From the NCBI RefSeq assembly GCF_004151105.1, contig NZ_PHRF01000020.1, positions 1 through 64,000 on the forward strand: a stretch of DNA of 64,000 nt, in the 5' to 3' direction. The stretch is from Streptomyces sp. L-9-10. Its GTDB lineage: Bacteria; Actinomycetota; Actinomycetes; Streptomycetales; Streptomycetaceae. Below are positions 1 through 9,712 of this stretch, one piece after another. The first letter of the stretch is position 1, and the number at the start of each line of letters is the position of its first letter. The notes below the pieces were generated by a model, which searched no databases, was not told the origin of the DNA, and saw only the letters and a list, made by a program, of their open reading frames with translations. Position numbers and translations under genes: made by a program.

Positions 1-74
1 GACGAGCAGACGTCCTCTTCGCCATGCTCCGAGACGGCACCTTCTACGAACCCCAACCCGCCCCCACGGGTTGA
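1..74 (+). CDS. C-terminal tail of a transposase, probably IS110 family (partial)
   Basis: Reading from base 3, the frame is open from the window edge and gives a short tail (DVLFAMLRDGTFYEP, then a Pro-rich end) stopping with TGA at 72-74. The AMLRDGTFYEP ending is what I recall from the C-terminus of streptomycete IS110-type transposases, but only 23 residues are visible and no catalytic residue is in view. It would mark an insertion sequence immediately left of the window. A chance open frame or another transposase family remains possible. Confidence 0.5.
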   Translation, partial: RADVLFAMLRDGTFYEPQPAPTG

Positions 75-101
75 CGAAACCCATAGGGGCACCCCCCCCC
101 G

Positions 102-3100
102 TCACCGCCCCTCGGCCGGCCTCTCCCTCTCCTTCCTCTCCCTCGGTTGCGCCTCCTCCAGCGCCTCCGCGAGCACCTCCGCCAGATGCCGTGCCCGGTG
201 GCCGCCCAGCTGCGCCAGCTGGGTACGGCACGAGAAGCCGTCCGCCAGGATCTCCGTCCCCTTTCCGGCCGCCCGCACCGACGGCAGCAGCTGGTCCTCC
301 GCGCAGGCCACCGAGACGTCGTAATGGCCGCGTTCGAAGCCGAAGTTGCCCGCCAGCCCGCAGCAGCCGCCGCTCAGTTCGCCGGTCAGGCCCGCGCGTT
401 CCCGCAGCCTGCGGTCCGCCTCGTCGCCCAGGACCGCGTGCTGGTGGCAGTGCGTCTGGCCGGTGACCCGACGGTCGAGCCGGGGCGGCCGCCACCACGG
501 CGCGCACTCCTCCAGAGCCTGGGCGAAGGTCCGTACGGCCGCGGCCAGCCGCGCCGCGCGCGGGTCGTCGCCGAGCAGCTCCGGCAGGTCCGTGGTGAGC
601 GCGCCCGCGCAGCTCGGTTCCAGGACGACGACCGGCAGGCCGGCGTCCAGCAGCGGTTCCATCAGATCCAGCGTGCGGCGCATGACCGTACGCGCGCGGT
701 CGAGCTGGCCCGTCGAGACATACGTCAGTCCGCAGCAGACCCGGCCCCCCTGCGGCGGCGCCACGACACCGATCCCGGCCGACTCGAAGACCCGTACCGC
801 CGCCCGGCCCACCGACGGCGTCAGATACTCGGTGAAGGTGTCCGGCCACAGGACCGCGGAACGGCTTCGCGCGAAGACCTCCGTACGGGCCTTCAGATGC
901 CGCCCCAGCCATCGCCCGAACGGTTCGGGCGCCAGCCGCGGAATCGTACGCTCCGGGGCGATGCCCCCCAGCAGCTTGGCGAGCGACGCCAGCGGGGGCA
1001 CCCGCGCCGCCGCGTTCAGCACCCGCGCGAACGGCGCCGCCAGCCGCAGCCAGCGCGGCAGCAGGCCCATCGCGTAGTGCGCGGCGGGCCGCATCCGGCC
1101 CGCGTAGTGGTGGTGCAGGAACTCCGCCTTGTACGTGGCCATGTCCACGCCCACCGGGCAGTCGCTGCGGCAGCCCTTGCAGGACAGACAGAGGTCCAGC
1201 GCGTCCCGTACCTCCGTCGAGCGCCAGCCGTCCGTCACCACCTCGCCCGCGAGCATCTCGTGGAGCAGCCGGGCGCGCCCGCGCGTGGAGTGCTGTTCCT
1301 CGCCCGTCGCGCGGAACGACGGGCACATCACCCCCGGCCCGGAAGCCGCGCCGGAACCCGATCCGGAAGCCGCGCCGGAGCCCTGCCCGGAAGCCGGCCC
1401 GGAACCCGCTGTCGCTCCCGGACCCGGCCCGCCCACCCGGCACTTGGCGACGCCCACACACCTGCGCACGGCCGCCGAGAAGTCCCCGCCTCCCGGCCCG
1501 TCGTGCGGATAGCCGAACGCGACCTCGACGCGCTCGCGCGGCAGCACCGCGAAGCGCAGGTTCTCGTCGAGCCGTGCCGGGCGGGCCAGCACGCCCGGGT
1601 TCATCCCGCCCGCCGGATCCCACAGGTCCTTGAACCGGCCGAAGAGCCCGACCAGCTCCTCCCCGTACATCCTCGGCAGCAGCTCCGAGCGCGCCAGTCC
1701 GTCGCCGTGCTCGCCGGAGAGCGAGCCGCCGTGCGCGACGACCAGCGACGCCACCTCCTGCGAGAAGCGCCGGAAGCGCCGTACGCCGTCGTCGGTCAGC
1801 AGATCGAAGTCGATACGGACATGGATGCAGCCGTCGCCGAAGTGTCCGTAGGGCGTGCCGCGCAGGCCGTGTTCGGCGAGCAGCGCGCGGAAGTCGCGCA
1901 GATACGCGCCGAGCCGGGCGGGCGGCACCGCGCAGTCCTCCCAGCCCGGCCACGCCTCCGTGTCGTCGGGCATCCGGGTCGCGGTCCCCGCGGCGTCCTC
2001 CCGTACGCGCCACAGCGCCCGCTGTCCGGCCGGATCGGCCACGACCGTCCCGTCCAGCGCGTCGGCCGCGCGCAGGATCGTGGCGGCGGCGGCCCGCGCC
2101 TCGCCGGGCGTCGCGCCGCCGGTCTCCACGAACAGCCAGGCCCCGCCGCGCGGCAGTCCGTGCCCGCCGTCGCCCCGTACGCGTACGAGGTCCTCGGACA
2201 TGCCCTCGACCGTCAGCGGACCGTACGGGAGCAGCCCGGCCGCGGCTTCGGCGGCGGCGCTCTCGTCCGGGTAGCCGAGGACGGCCAGGGCGCGGGCCGG
2301 GGGCGACTCAACGAGCCGTACCGTCGCTTCGGTGACGACCCCGAGCGTGCCCTCGCTGCCGCAGAAGGCGCGGGCCAGATCGGGGCCGGCCTCGGGCAGC
2401 AGCGCGTCCAGCGCGTAGCCGGAGATCCGCCGGGGCAGCCCGGCGGGGAAGCCGGTGCGCAGCGGCGCGAGATTGCTCTCGACCAGCTCGCGCACCCCGG
2501 CGGGAGCGCCGTCCCAGCCCTTGCCGAGGCGCAGTGCGGCGCCGCCGTAGGTGGTCACCGACAGCTCGTGGACGTTGTCGGCCGTCGTACCCCAGGCCAC
2601 CGAGTGCGCTCCGCACGAGTTGTTGCCGATCATCCCGCCGAGCGTGCACCGGCTGTGCGTGGACGGATCGGGGCCGAACGTCAGCCCGTGGGGCCGTACG
2701 GCCTCGCGCAGCTCGTCCAGGATGACGCCGGGCTGGACGACCGCCGTGCGCGCCGCCGTGTCCACCGACACGATCGACCGCAGATGGCGGGTGAGGTCGA
2801 GCACCACGCCCAGGCCCGTGGCGTTCCCGGCGATCGAGGTCCCGGCGCCCCGCGGCACCACCGGCACCCCGTACGTACGGCAGACCGCCAGCGCCGCCGC
2901 CACGTCGGCCGCGTCGTACGGGGCGACGACGCCGACCGGTACCCGCCGGTAGTTGGACGCGTCCATGGTCGTCAGGGCTCTGGCGGCCGCGCCGAAGTCC
3001 ACCTCGCCGCGCACGGCCGCCGTCAGCGCCGCGGCCACTTCGGTGGCCGGTGCCGTGTCTCCCGCCTGTGCCGTCGCTTTTCGTGCGTTGCGTGTATCCC

Positions 3101-3128
3101 GCATATCCCGCGTTTCGCGCTCAGCCAT
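102..3128 (-). CDS. YdiJ-like FAD/4Fe-4S oxidoreductase (D-2-hydroxyacid dehydrogenase type)
   Basis: A 1008-residue fusion of a flavin dehydrogenase and an iron-sulfur/CCG subunit, close in size to E. coli YdiJ (about 1018). The FAD_binding_4 motif RGAGTSIAGN is near residues 93-102, followed by the FAD-oxidase C domain. A ferredoxin-like cluster motif CLSCKGCRSDCP lies near 644-655, and two cysteine-rich CCG segments (VCCGLTYVSTG near 793, GGCCGLAGNF near 918) bring electrons toward a quinone-type acceptor. Expected role: cytoplasmic oxidation of D-lactate or D-2-hydroxyglutarate; the substrate is inferred. I chose ATG at 3126-3128 (MAERETRD) over an in-frame ATG eight codons upstream. Residues about 565-600 are a Gly/Pro/Ala/Ser low-complexity linker encoded by imperfect repeats, between the flavin and FeS halves. 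Confidence 0.88.
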   Translation of the reverse strand: MAERETRDMRDTRNARKATAQAGDTAPATEVAAALTAAVRGEVDFGAAARALTTMDASNYRRVPVGVVAPYDAADVAAALAVCRTYGVPVVPRGAGTSIAGNATGLGVVLDLTRHLRSIVSVDTAARTAVVQPGVILDELREAVRPHGLTFGPDPSTHSRCTLGGMIGNNSCGAHSVAWGTTADNVHELSVTTYGGAALRLGKGWDGAPAGVRELVESNLAPLRTGFPAGLPRRISGYALDALLPEAGPDLARAFCGSEGTLGVVTEATVRLVESPPARALAVLGYPDESAAAEAAAGLLPYGPLTVEGMSEDLVRVRGDGGHGLPRGGAWLFVETGGATPGEARAAAATILRAADALDGTVVADPAGQRALWRVREDAAGTATRMPDDTEAWPGWEDCAVPPARLGAYLRDFRALLAEHGLRGTPYGHFGDGCIHVRIDFDLLTDDGVRRFRRFSQEVASLVVAHGGSLSGEHGDGLARSELLPRMYGEELVGLFGRFKDLWDPAGGMNPGVLARPARLDENLRFAVLPRERVEVAFGYPHDGPGGGDFSAAVRRCVGVAKCRVGGPGPGATAGSGPASGQGSGAASGSGSGAASGPGVMCPSFRATGEEQHSTRGRARLLHEMLAGEVVTDGWRSTEVRDALDLCLSCKGCRSDCPVGVDMATYKAEFLHHHYAGRMRPAAHYAMGLLPRWLRLAAPFARVLNAAARVPPLASLAKLLGGIAPERTIPRLAPEPFGRWLGRHLKARTEVFARSRSAVLWPDTFTEYLTPSVGRAAVRVFESAGIGVVAPPQGGRVCCGLTYVSTGQLDRARTVMRRTLDLMEPLLDAGLPVVVLEPSCAGALTTDLPELLGDDPRAARLAAAVRTFAQALEECAPWWRPPRLDRRVTGQTHCHQHAVLGDEADRRLRERAGLTGELSGGCCGLAGNFGFERGHYDVSVACAEDQLLPSVRAAGKGTEILADGFSCRTQLAQLGGHRARHLAEVLAEALEEAQPRERKERERPAEGR

Positions 3129-3305
3129 GAATCCAGCATGCCCCCGTCGCACTCACCGTCCCGGTTTTTCCCGGTTCGCCGCTCCCGGAACAGCGAAGAA
3201 AGGAAACAGGAACCTCCCAAACTGATCGTCAATTCTCATATAGTGGCCACCGTTTGAGCACTATCCAACAGCGCCCGCGCCCCTCATCCCCGGACGGCCC
3301 GGGCG

Positions 3306-3368
3306 GCCGACCGCCTTCCCGATCCCCACATCCTGGAGCAGGTGCGCGTTGGACTCCGCAACCTCCGA
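3306..3368 (+). pseudogene. Relic of the 3' end of a conservon cvnC (DUF742) gene
   Basis: In the frame that precedes and overlaps the GTPase start, the translation reads LPDPHILEQVRVGLRNL and then CGA. DUF742 proteins of conservons characteristically end with a helix of this kind, and their stop normally overlaps the cvnD start. Here the frame is open only from a TGA at 3255 and the expected terminal stop position is CGA, one base from TGA. No DUF742 body is present upstream. I infer a deletion scar of cvnABC; the resemblance is from memory and short. Confidence 0.45.
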
Positions 3369-3993
3369 ACGGGCCACCAGCCCGTCAACGGCCCGGCCGA
3401 CCCTGGCCAGTACCGCCGACAACGGCCTGAAGATCGTCATCGTCGGCGGCTTCGGTGTCGGCAAGACGACCATGGTCCGTTCCGTCAGCGAGATCCGTCC
3501 CCTCAACACCGAGGAGGCGATGACGCGCGCGGGCCAGGACATCGGCGAACTCGCGGGACTCGACGGACTCCAGAGAAAGAGCACGACCACCGTCGCCTTC
3601 GACTTCGGCCGGATCTCCCTCGACGCGCGCTCGGTGCTCTATCTCTTCGGGGCCCCTGGGCAGGAACGTTTCTGGTATCTCTGGGACCGGCTCTTCTCCG
3701 GCACCCTCGGCGCGGTCGTACTCGTCGACACCCGCCGTCTCTCCGACTCCTGGTACGCGATCGACCGGCTGGAGCACCACGGCATACCTTTCATGGTGGC
3801 CTGCAACGACTTCGGCGGGCCCGTCCACACCGAGGAGGAGATCCGCGCGGCGCTCGTCCTGACGCCGGACGTGCCGCTCGTGGAGTGCGACGCGCGGGAC
3901 CGCTCCTCCAGCAAGTACGTGCTGATCACGCTCGTCGAGTACCTCCACGCCCTGTCCGAGAAGAGAGCGGCGGCCCCGGGGGTGTCTCCCTGA
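3349..3993 (+). CDS. cvnD: Conservon-type small GTP-binding protein (CvnD family)
   Basis: A 214-residue Ras-like GTPase of the prokaryotic conservon family. The P-loop GGFGVGKTT is at residues 34-42, followed by the family-typical VRSVSEIRPLNTEE. The switch II analogue GAPGQERF lies near 101, and ACNDF replaces the usual NKxD guanine-recognition motif, as in the family. Conservon GTPases are membrane-associated switches acting with a sensor kinase-like CvnA, a roadblock CvnB and a DUF742 CvnC. None of those partners is encoded nearby, so this is an orphan copy. The start is TTG at 3349, the position that overlaps the relic cvnC frame; the long N-terminal Ser/Thr/Pro stretch before the P-loop is usual. 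Symbol is by family only. Confidence 0.85.
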   Translation: MDSATSERATSPSTARPTLASTADNGLKIVIVGGFGVGKTTMVRSVSEIRPLNTEEAMTRAGQDIGELAGLDGLQRKSTTTVAFDFGRISLDARSVLYLFGAPGQERFWYLWDRLFSGTLGAVVLVDTRRLSDSWYAIDRLEHHGIPFMVACNDFGGPVHTEEEIRAALVLTPDVPLVECDARDRSSSKYVLITLVEYLHALSEKRAAAPGVSP

Positions 3994-5298
<1,305 letters not shown>

Positions 5299-5396
5299 CA
5301 GCCGCTGACGTCTCCGAGCGGTCTCTGAGCCGCCTCCGAGCCGCCTCCGAGTGGTCTCTGACGGTTCGGATCCGGTGATCCTCGGCTTCGCCTCCC

Positions 5397-5429
5397 GGGC
5401 CCCGGCGCACGCACACCGCGCCGGGGCCC
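5397..5429. terminator. Bidirectional hairpin terminator between serC and the ABC operon
   Basis: A perfect 12-bp inverted repeat, GGGCCCCGGCGC at 5397-5408 and its complement at 5418-5429, with a 9-nt loop. It sits between two convergent transcription units. No T-tract, as is usual for Streptomyces terminators. Confidence 0.75.
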
Positions 5430-5454
5430 GTCGCATGCGCCCCCGGACCTCATC

Positions 5455-6294
5455 TCATCTGCTCAGCCGCTGGAACCTCCGTACCGCCAGGGGTACGAAC
5501 ACCGCCGTCAGCGCCACCGGCCAGGCCACCGACAGCAGCAGGGCGTGCTCCTCGGGCCAGCTGCCGCCGCTCGCCACCGGATTGCCGAACAACTCACGCG
5601 TCGCCGTCACCGTCGAGGACACCGGGTTCCACGCGGCCACGGTGCCCAGCCAGTCCGGCATCAGCGAGGGCGCCACGAAGATGCTGGAGATCATCGTGAG
5701 CGGGAAGGCCACCACGAAGAGGTTCCCGGCGGCTTCCGGGCCGGGCACCAGCAGCCCCAGCCATACCCCCACCCATATCAGCGCGAAGCGCAGGAGCAGC
5801 AGCAGTCCGAAGGCCCGGAGCGCCCCCGGGAACCCGCTGTCCCACCGCCAGCCGATCGCGTACGCCGTCACGGCCAGGATCAGCAGCTCCGCGACCGCCG
5901 TGAGCAGATCGCCGACCCCCCGGCCCGTGACCACCGCAGACGGCGCCATCGGCATCGACCGGAAGCGGTCGATGACCCCCTTCGTGCTGTCGGTGACCAC
6001 CGCCACCGCCGTGTTCATGAAGCCGAAGGCCATCGTCATCGCGAACATCCCGGGCATCAGGAACTCCCGGTAGTCACCCCCGCCCGGCACCGTCATGGCG
6101 CTGCCGAAGACATACCCGTACAGCAGCACGGAGACGATCGGGAAGCCCAGCTGCCAGAGGATGAAGACCGGCTGACGCTGGTAGTGCGTCAGCCCTCGCC
6201 GTACGACGTTCCAGCAGTCGGCCACCGCCCAGTACGCACGGCCATGGCCGCTCCCGTAGTCGCTCCCTGTCTCCAGATCCAGCGCGACGCTCAT
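5455..6294 (-). CDS. ABC-2 type transporter permease (DrrB-like)
   Basis: 279 residues with about six hydrophobic segments and the ABC-2 membrane domain. The cytosolic coupling stretch [13 protein letters not shown] follows the third membrane segment, as in DrrB/NodJ-type efflux permeases. It begins with ATG overlapping the last bases of the ATPase gene (ATGA), so the two are translationally coupled. With the ATPase it should form a drug or lipid exporter. The substrate cannot be told from sequence; the divergent TetR gene suggests a small-molecule inducer. Confidence 0.88.
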   Translation of the reverse strand: MSVALDLETGSDYGSGHGRAYWAVADCWNVVRRGLTHYQRQPVFILWQLGFPIVSVLLYGYVFGSAMTVPGGGDYREFLMPGMFAMTMAFGFMNTAVAVVTDSTKGVIDRFRSMPMAPSAVVTGRGVGDLLTAVAELLILAVTAYAIGWRWDSGFPGALRAFGLLLLLRFALIWVGVWLGLLVPGPEAAGNLFVVAFPLTMISSIFVAPSLMPDWLGTVAAWNPVSSTVTATRELFGNPVASGGSWPEEHALLLSVAWPVALTAVFVPLAVRRFQRLSR

Positions 6295-7337
6295 GCCGCC
6301 ATCCCCTCCTTCACACCCGTGGCCACGTCCCCGTCCGGGCCCCTGTCCGTGCCCCCGCCTGAGCCGGCGTCGGCGTCCGCGTCGGCGCCCGTACGGCGCC
6401 CGGTCAGCCGGAGGAACACATCGTCGAGGCTCGGCCTGCGCAGCCCGATGTCCTCCACCGCCGTCCCCCGGTCCTGGAGCGTGCGCGCCACCTCCGTCAG
6501 CGCGGCCACCCGGTCGCTCACCGCCGCGTGCACCCGGCGGGCCGCGCCGTCCGTCTCCACCGCCGCGTCGGCCACCCGCGCCACCGCCTCGACCGCCACC
6601 GGTATGTCCGCGGGCTCCGCCACCACGACCTCGATCCGGTCACCGCCCACGGTGTTCTTCAGCTCCGCGGGGCTGTCGTCCGCGATCGCCCGCCCCTGGT
6701 CGATGACCGTGATGCGCGAGGCGAGCTTGTCCGCCTCGTCCAGATACTGCGTGGTGAGCAGTACGGTCGTACCACCCGCCACCAGGGCCCGCACCGCGTC
6801 CCAGACCTCACCGCGGCCGCGCGGGTCGAGACCCGTCGTCGGCTCGTCGAGGAAGAGGACCTGCGGAGCGAGGATCATCGACGCGGCCAGGTCCAGACGG
6901 CGCCTCATCCCGCCGCTGTACTCGCCGACGCCCTTGCCTCCCGCCTCCACCAGATCGAACTGCTCCAGCAGCTCACCGGCGCGCAGCGCCGCCCGCCGCC
7001 CGCCCAGATGGAAGAGACGGCCGAACATCTCCAGGTTCTGCCGGCCCGTCAGGATCTCGTCGACCGCCGCGTACTGCCCGGCGAGGCCGACCCTGCTCCG
7101 CACCCGCCGGGGATCGCGCGCCACATCGACGCCCGCCACCTCCGCCCGCCCGCCGTCGAACCGCAGCAGGGTCGCCAGAACACGGACCGCGGTGGTCTTG
7201 CCCGCGCCATTGGGCCCGAGCAGTCCGTGCACGGTGCCTCTGCCCACGGCGAGGTCGAAGCCGTCGAGCGCGTACTTCCCTCCCCGCTCCCCGTACCTCT
7301 TCTGGATCGCCTCCGCCAACACGGCATGGTCGCTCAC
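6291..7337 (-). CDS. ABC transporter ATP-binding protein (DrrA-like)
   Basis: 348 residues from GTG at 7335-7337 ([16 protein letters not shown]), which has a strong GGAGGGG Shine-Dalgarno; an in-frame ATG seven codons upstream lacks one. Walker A is GPNGAGKTT, the signature is [12 protein letters not shown] and Walker B is [17 protein letters not shown] DrrA-type C-terminal extension of about 100 residues follows, ending [12 protein letters not shown] and an acidic/Gly-rich tail. It powers the adjacent permease. The promoter region is shared with the divergent TetR gene and carries two matching operator repeats. Confidence 0.9.
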   Translation of the reverse strand: MSDHAVLAEAIQKRYGERGGKYALDGFDLAVGRGTVHGLLGPNGAGKTTAVRVLATLLRFDGGRAEVAGVDVARDPRRVRSRVGLAGQYAAVDEILTGRQNLEMFGRLFHLGGRRAALRAGELLEQFDLVEAGGKGVGEYSGGMRRRLDLAASMILAPQVLFLDEPTTGLDPRGRGEVWDAVRALVAGGTTVLLTTQYLDEADKLASRITVIDQGRAIADDSPAELKNTVGGDRIEVVVAEPADIPVAVEAVARVADAAVETDGAARRVHAAVSDRVAALTEVARTLQDRGTAVEDIGLRRPSLDDVFLRLTGRRTGADADADAGSGGGTDRGPDGDVATGVKEGMAA

Positions 7338-7367
7338 AGCCCCTCCAAGGCAAGCCATCGATCAACT

Positions 7368-7403
7368 GAGTACAGCGTACCCACAGCAGAGTACACCGTA
7401 CCC
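7368..7403. promoter_or_regulatory. Paired operator repeats between the TetR gene and the ABC operon
   Basis: Two 16-bp direct repeats, GAGTACAGCGTACCCA (7368-7383) and GAGTACACCGTACCCA (7388-7403), differ at one base and are 20 bp apart, about two helical turns. Each contains the inverted core GTACnnnGTAC. The position between a TetR gene and its divergent exporter makes them the likely TetR sites, blocking both promoters. Binding is inferred. Confidence 0.75.
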
Positions 7404-7433
7404 ATTTTCTTTCCAGGGGATTACGCTGAGCCC

Positions 7434-8297
7434 ATGACATCGACGGAATCGACCGGCAGCGGCAATGTCACGCGCAGTCTCGAACTCCTCTGGGGCTCGG
7501 GCGAACGCCCCAGCCGCGGCCCCAAACCCGGCCTCACGCTCGACCGCATAGTCACGACCGCCGTCGCGCTCGCCGACGCCGAGGGGCTGGACGCGGTCTC
7601 GATGCGCCGGCTCTCCACCGAGCTGGGCACGGGCACCATGTCGCTCTACCGGTACGTGCCGGGCAAGGCCGAGCTGATCGACCTGATGCTGAACCAGGTA
7701 CAGGGCGAGACGGTCGCGCCGGCCGAGAGCCCCGACCCCGCCCCCGGCTCCGGTTCCGACTCCGAACTCGGCTCCGCCCCCGGCACCGGCTGGCGCGCCG
7801 CCGCCGAGGCGATGGCGCGCGACGCGCTCGCGCTCCATCAGCGCCACCCCTGGCTGCTCTCCGTGAACCAGGCCAGGCCGGTCCTCGGCCCGAACTCGGT
7901 CAGCGGACTGGAGAGGAAACTCGCCGCCATCAAGGGCATGGGTCTGAGCGACCCGGAGCTGATCTCAGTGATCATCATGGTCGAGGGCTATGTCACCGGG
8001 GTCGCCCGCACGCACGTCCATGCCGTCGAGGCGGAGAAGAAGTCGGGTATCACCGACCAGGAGTTCTGGCAGGCGCAGGAGCCCGTCCTGTCGAAGGCCA
8101 TGACCAGCGGGGTGTATCCGGTCATGGCCTCCATGTCCGAGGAGGCGTTCGCCCCCGAATTCGACCACTTCGCATTCGGGCTCCAGCGGATCCTCGACGG
8201 TTTGGAGGTGCTGGTCGAACGACGCGCGGCAGAGGGGGGTACGACGGAGCGGGGTATGGCAGAGCGGGGAAAGGCGGAGCAGGGAAAGGCGGGTTGA
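7434..8297 (+). CDS. TetR family transcriptional regulator (with TetR_C_1-type ligand domain)
   Basis: 287 residues from ATG at 7434. The N-terminal helix-turn-helix spans about residues 38-80 (VTTAVALADAEGLDAVSMRR through GTMSLYRYVPGKAELID). The SLYRYVPGK motif and a C-terminal domain of about 170 residues are typical of regulators of DrrAB-like pumps. An Asp/Ser/Gly-rich insert near residue 100 (PDPAPGSGSDSELGSAPG) and repeat-like EQGKAG residues at the C-terminus look like local repeat expansion. Probably represses the divergent exporter and itself through the paired GTAC repeats. Confidence 0.88.
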   Translation: MTSTESTGSGNVTRSLELLWGSGERPSRGPKPGLTLDRIVTTAVALADAEGLDAVSMRRLSTELGTGTMSLYRYVPGKAELIDLMLNQVQGETVAPAESPDPAPGSGSDSELGSAPGTGWRAAAEAMARDALALHQRHPWLLSVNQARPVLGPNSVSGLERKLAAIKGMGLSDPELISVIIMVEGYVTGVARTHVHAVEAEKKSGITDQEFWQAQEPVLSKAMTSGVYPVMASMSEEAFAPEFDHFAFGLQRILDGLEVLVERRAAEGGTTERGMAERGKAEQGKAG

Positions 8298-8333
8298 CGC
8301 GAACCCGGGACGGCCGACTGAGGCCGGACGGTC

Positions 8334-8460
8334 GGCCGACGCGAGACGGCGGCCGACGTGGGACGGCAGCCGACGTGGGACGGCGGACGACGTGGGACGG
8401 CGGACGTGAGACGGCGGACATGAGACGGCCGGCGCGTGACGGCTAGCGCGTGACGGCCGG
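8334..8460. repeat. Degenerate tandem repeat array, 17-bp then 14-bp units
   Basis: Four consecutive units like GCCGACGTGGGACGGCR (17 bp) are followed by four shorter 14-bp units like GACGTGAGACGGCG, each keeping GACGGC. The array fills the intergenic space between the convergent TetR and propeller genes. It looks like a minisatellite that has changed unit length by a 3-bp deletion. No gene is seen. Confidence 0.7.
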
Positions 8461-8469
8461 CGCTCCGCC

Positions 8470-9552
8470 TCAGCCCTTCCGGCGCATGCGCTTGAAGGCG
8501 AGGACCAGCGCGGCCCCACCGATGACGATGATCGCGCCGAGGGTGGCGTTCCCCTGCTTCCCGCCGTCGCCCGCGCCGTCGGCGGTACCCCCGTCCCCTC
8601 CCCCGCCTGACGCGGAACTCCCGCCGCCGGAGGACGAGTTGCCACCGGAGGCCGGGCCGCCGGTGTCCTTCTCCAGCTCCACCCGCACCACCCCGCTCTC
8701 CTTGCCCTCGGCGCCGAACATCAGCGCCTTGCCGTCCGCCGTGTAGGTCACCGACTCGGCCTGCCCCTGGAACGGCGCACTGACCGGGCGCTCCTCACCC
8801 AGCCGGCCGTTCTGCCACGCATAGGCACGCGCGCTGAGGTACGAGCGCAGCACCAACTCCTTGCCGTCCGGCGAGAACGCCCCGTCCGTCACCCAGGGCA
8901 CGTCGTCGATCCGCCGGAAGGTGTTCGTCCCGGACGAGGTCAGCTCGGCCGGGCCCTCGTACAGGCCGCCGCCGTTGTCGTTCTTCGAGGCGATATAGAC
9001 CCGCCCGGTCTTGGGGTCGACCATCATCGACTCGGCGTCACGCGGCCCGTCGGCGTACTTCACGGTGAACTGCGTGGCGCGCACCGTCGCGTCCTTGAGC
9101 TGTTCGGGCTCGGGAAAGCGGTAGATCCACACGTGGTCCCAGGTGCCGTTCAGGTTGTCGCCGATATCGCCGACATACACATTCCCATCGGGCCCCATGG
9201 AGATGGCCTCTACATCCCGGGGCTTGCCCACGCCTTCAAGGGTGAGCGTCGCGACCGTCTCACCGGTCCTGGAGTCCACGGCATAGATCTGGGGCCCATA
9301 ACCACTGTCGTTATGTGTCCAGTAGACGCCGGGATGGGCCCGGCTGGCGGCCAGACCGCTGGACTCGGTGATCCTCGGGTCCTTGATCGTGAAGCTCTGG
9401 TCGGGTGCTCCGTCGGCCGCCGCGGCGGGAGTGGCGGCGGGCGCGAGCACCACCGCTGAGGCCGTCGTGAGCAGTACGGCGGCGAGGGCACCGGCGGTGG
9501 CGGTGGCGGCACCGGAAACGCGCGGGCCGGGGTGGCGCGGAAGCGAACGCAT
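8470..9552 (-). CDS. Secreted, membrane-anchored beta-propeller-like protein
   Basis: 360 residues starting at ATG 9550-9552 (MRSLPRHPGPRVSG). A Sec-type signal peptide with an Ala-rich cleavage region ends near residue 45. The central 230 residues contain short repeated strand motifs (SSGLAASRAHPGVYWTHND, GNVYVGDIGDNLNGTWDHV, TGRVYIASKND) resembling WD40/YncE-like propellers. A Gly/Ser/Asp-rich linker follows, then one hydrophobic segment (ATLGAIIVIGGAALVLAF) and an RMRRKG tail that should leave the propeller outside and the tail in the cytoplasm. There is no LPXTG. Function unknown; binding or phytase/esterase-like roles are guesses. Confidence 0.75.
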   Translation of the reverse strand: MRSLPRHPGPRVSGAATATAGALAAVLLTTASAVVLAPAATPAAAADGAPDQSFTIKDPRITESSGLAASRAHPGVYWTHNDSGYGPQIYAVDSRTGETVATLTLEGVGKPRDVEAISMGPDGNVYVGDIGDNLNGTWDHVWIYRFPEPEQLKDATVRATQFTVKYADGPRDAESMMVDPKTGRVYIASKNDNGGGLYEGPAELTSSGTNTFRRIDDVPWVTDGAFSPDGKELVLRSYLSARAYAWQNGRLGEERPVSAPFQGQAESVTYTADGKALMFGAEGKESGVVRVELEKDTGGPASGGNSSSGGGSSASGGGGDGGTADGAGDGGKQGNATLGAIIVIGGAALVLAFKRMRRKG

Positions 9553-9609
9553 CCACCAAGACTGCCATCCCCGCACACACCGGCCGGTCCGGGTGGAAGG
9601 TCCGGACAG

Positions 9610-9661
9610 CCAGTCCGTATGACCGGTCCGTACGACCAGTCCGTACGACCGGTCCGGGGTG
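9610..9661. repeat. 13-bp tandem repeats in an intergenic region
   Basis: Four head-to-tail units of CCRGTCCGTAYGA (9610-9622, 9623-9635, 9636-9648 and a degenerate fourth) lie between the propeller gene start and the ltaE stop. They may be operator-like sites upstream of the propeller gene, which is transcribed away from them, or merely a short minisatellite. Confidence 0.6.
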
Positions 9662-9712
9662 ACGCTCCAGGCCGAGCTGCGATGCGACCGAGACGTTCCC
9701 GCCGGCCGTCGG

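Noticed and set aside
147..3257. 1036-residue open frame opposite the FAD/FeS oxidoreductase
   Set aside because: Arg/Pro/Gly/Gln-rich translation typical of the antisense of a high-GC gene; no domain; the opposite strand has a complete, motif-rich protein.
5455..8297. Biosynthetic gene cluster around the exporter
   Set aside because: Neighbours are serC and a secreted protein; no synthase, oxidase or tailoring genes accompany the DrrAB-like pump.
8334..8460. CRISPR-like periodicity
   Set aside because: Units are contiguous, short and drift in length; there are no unique spacers and no cas genes.
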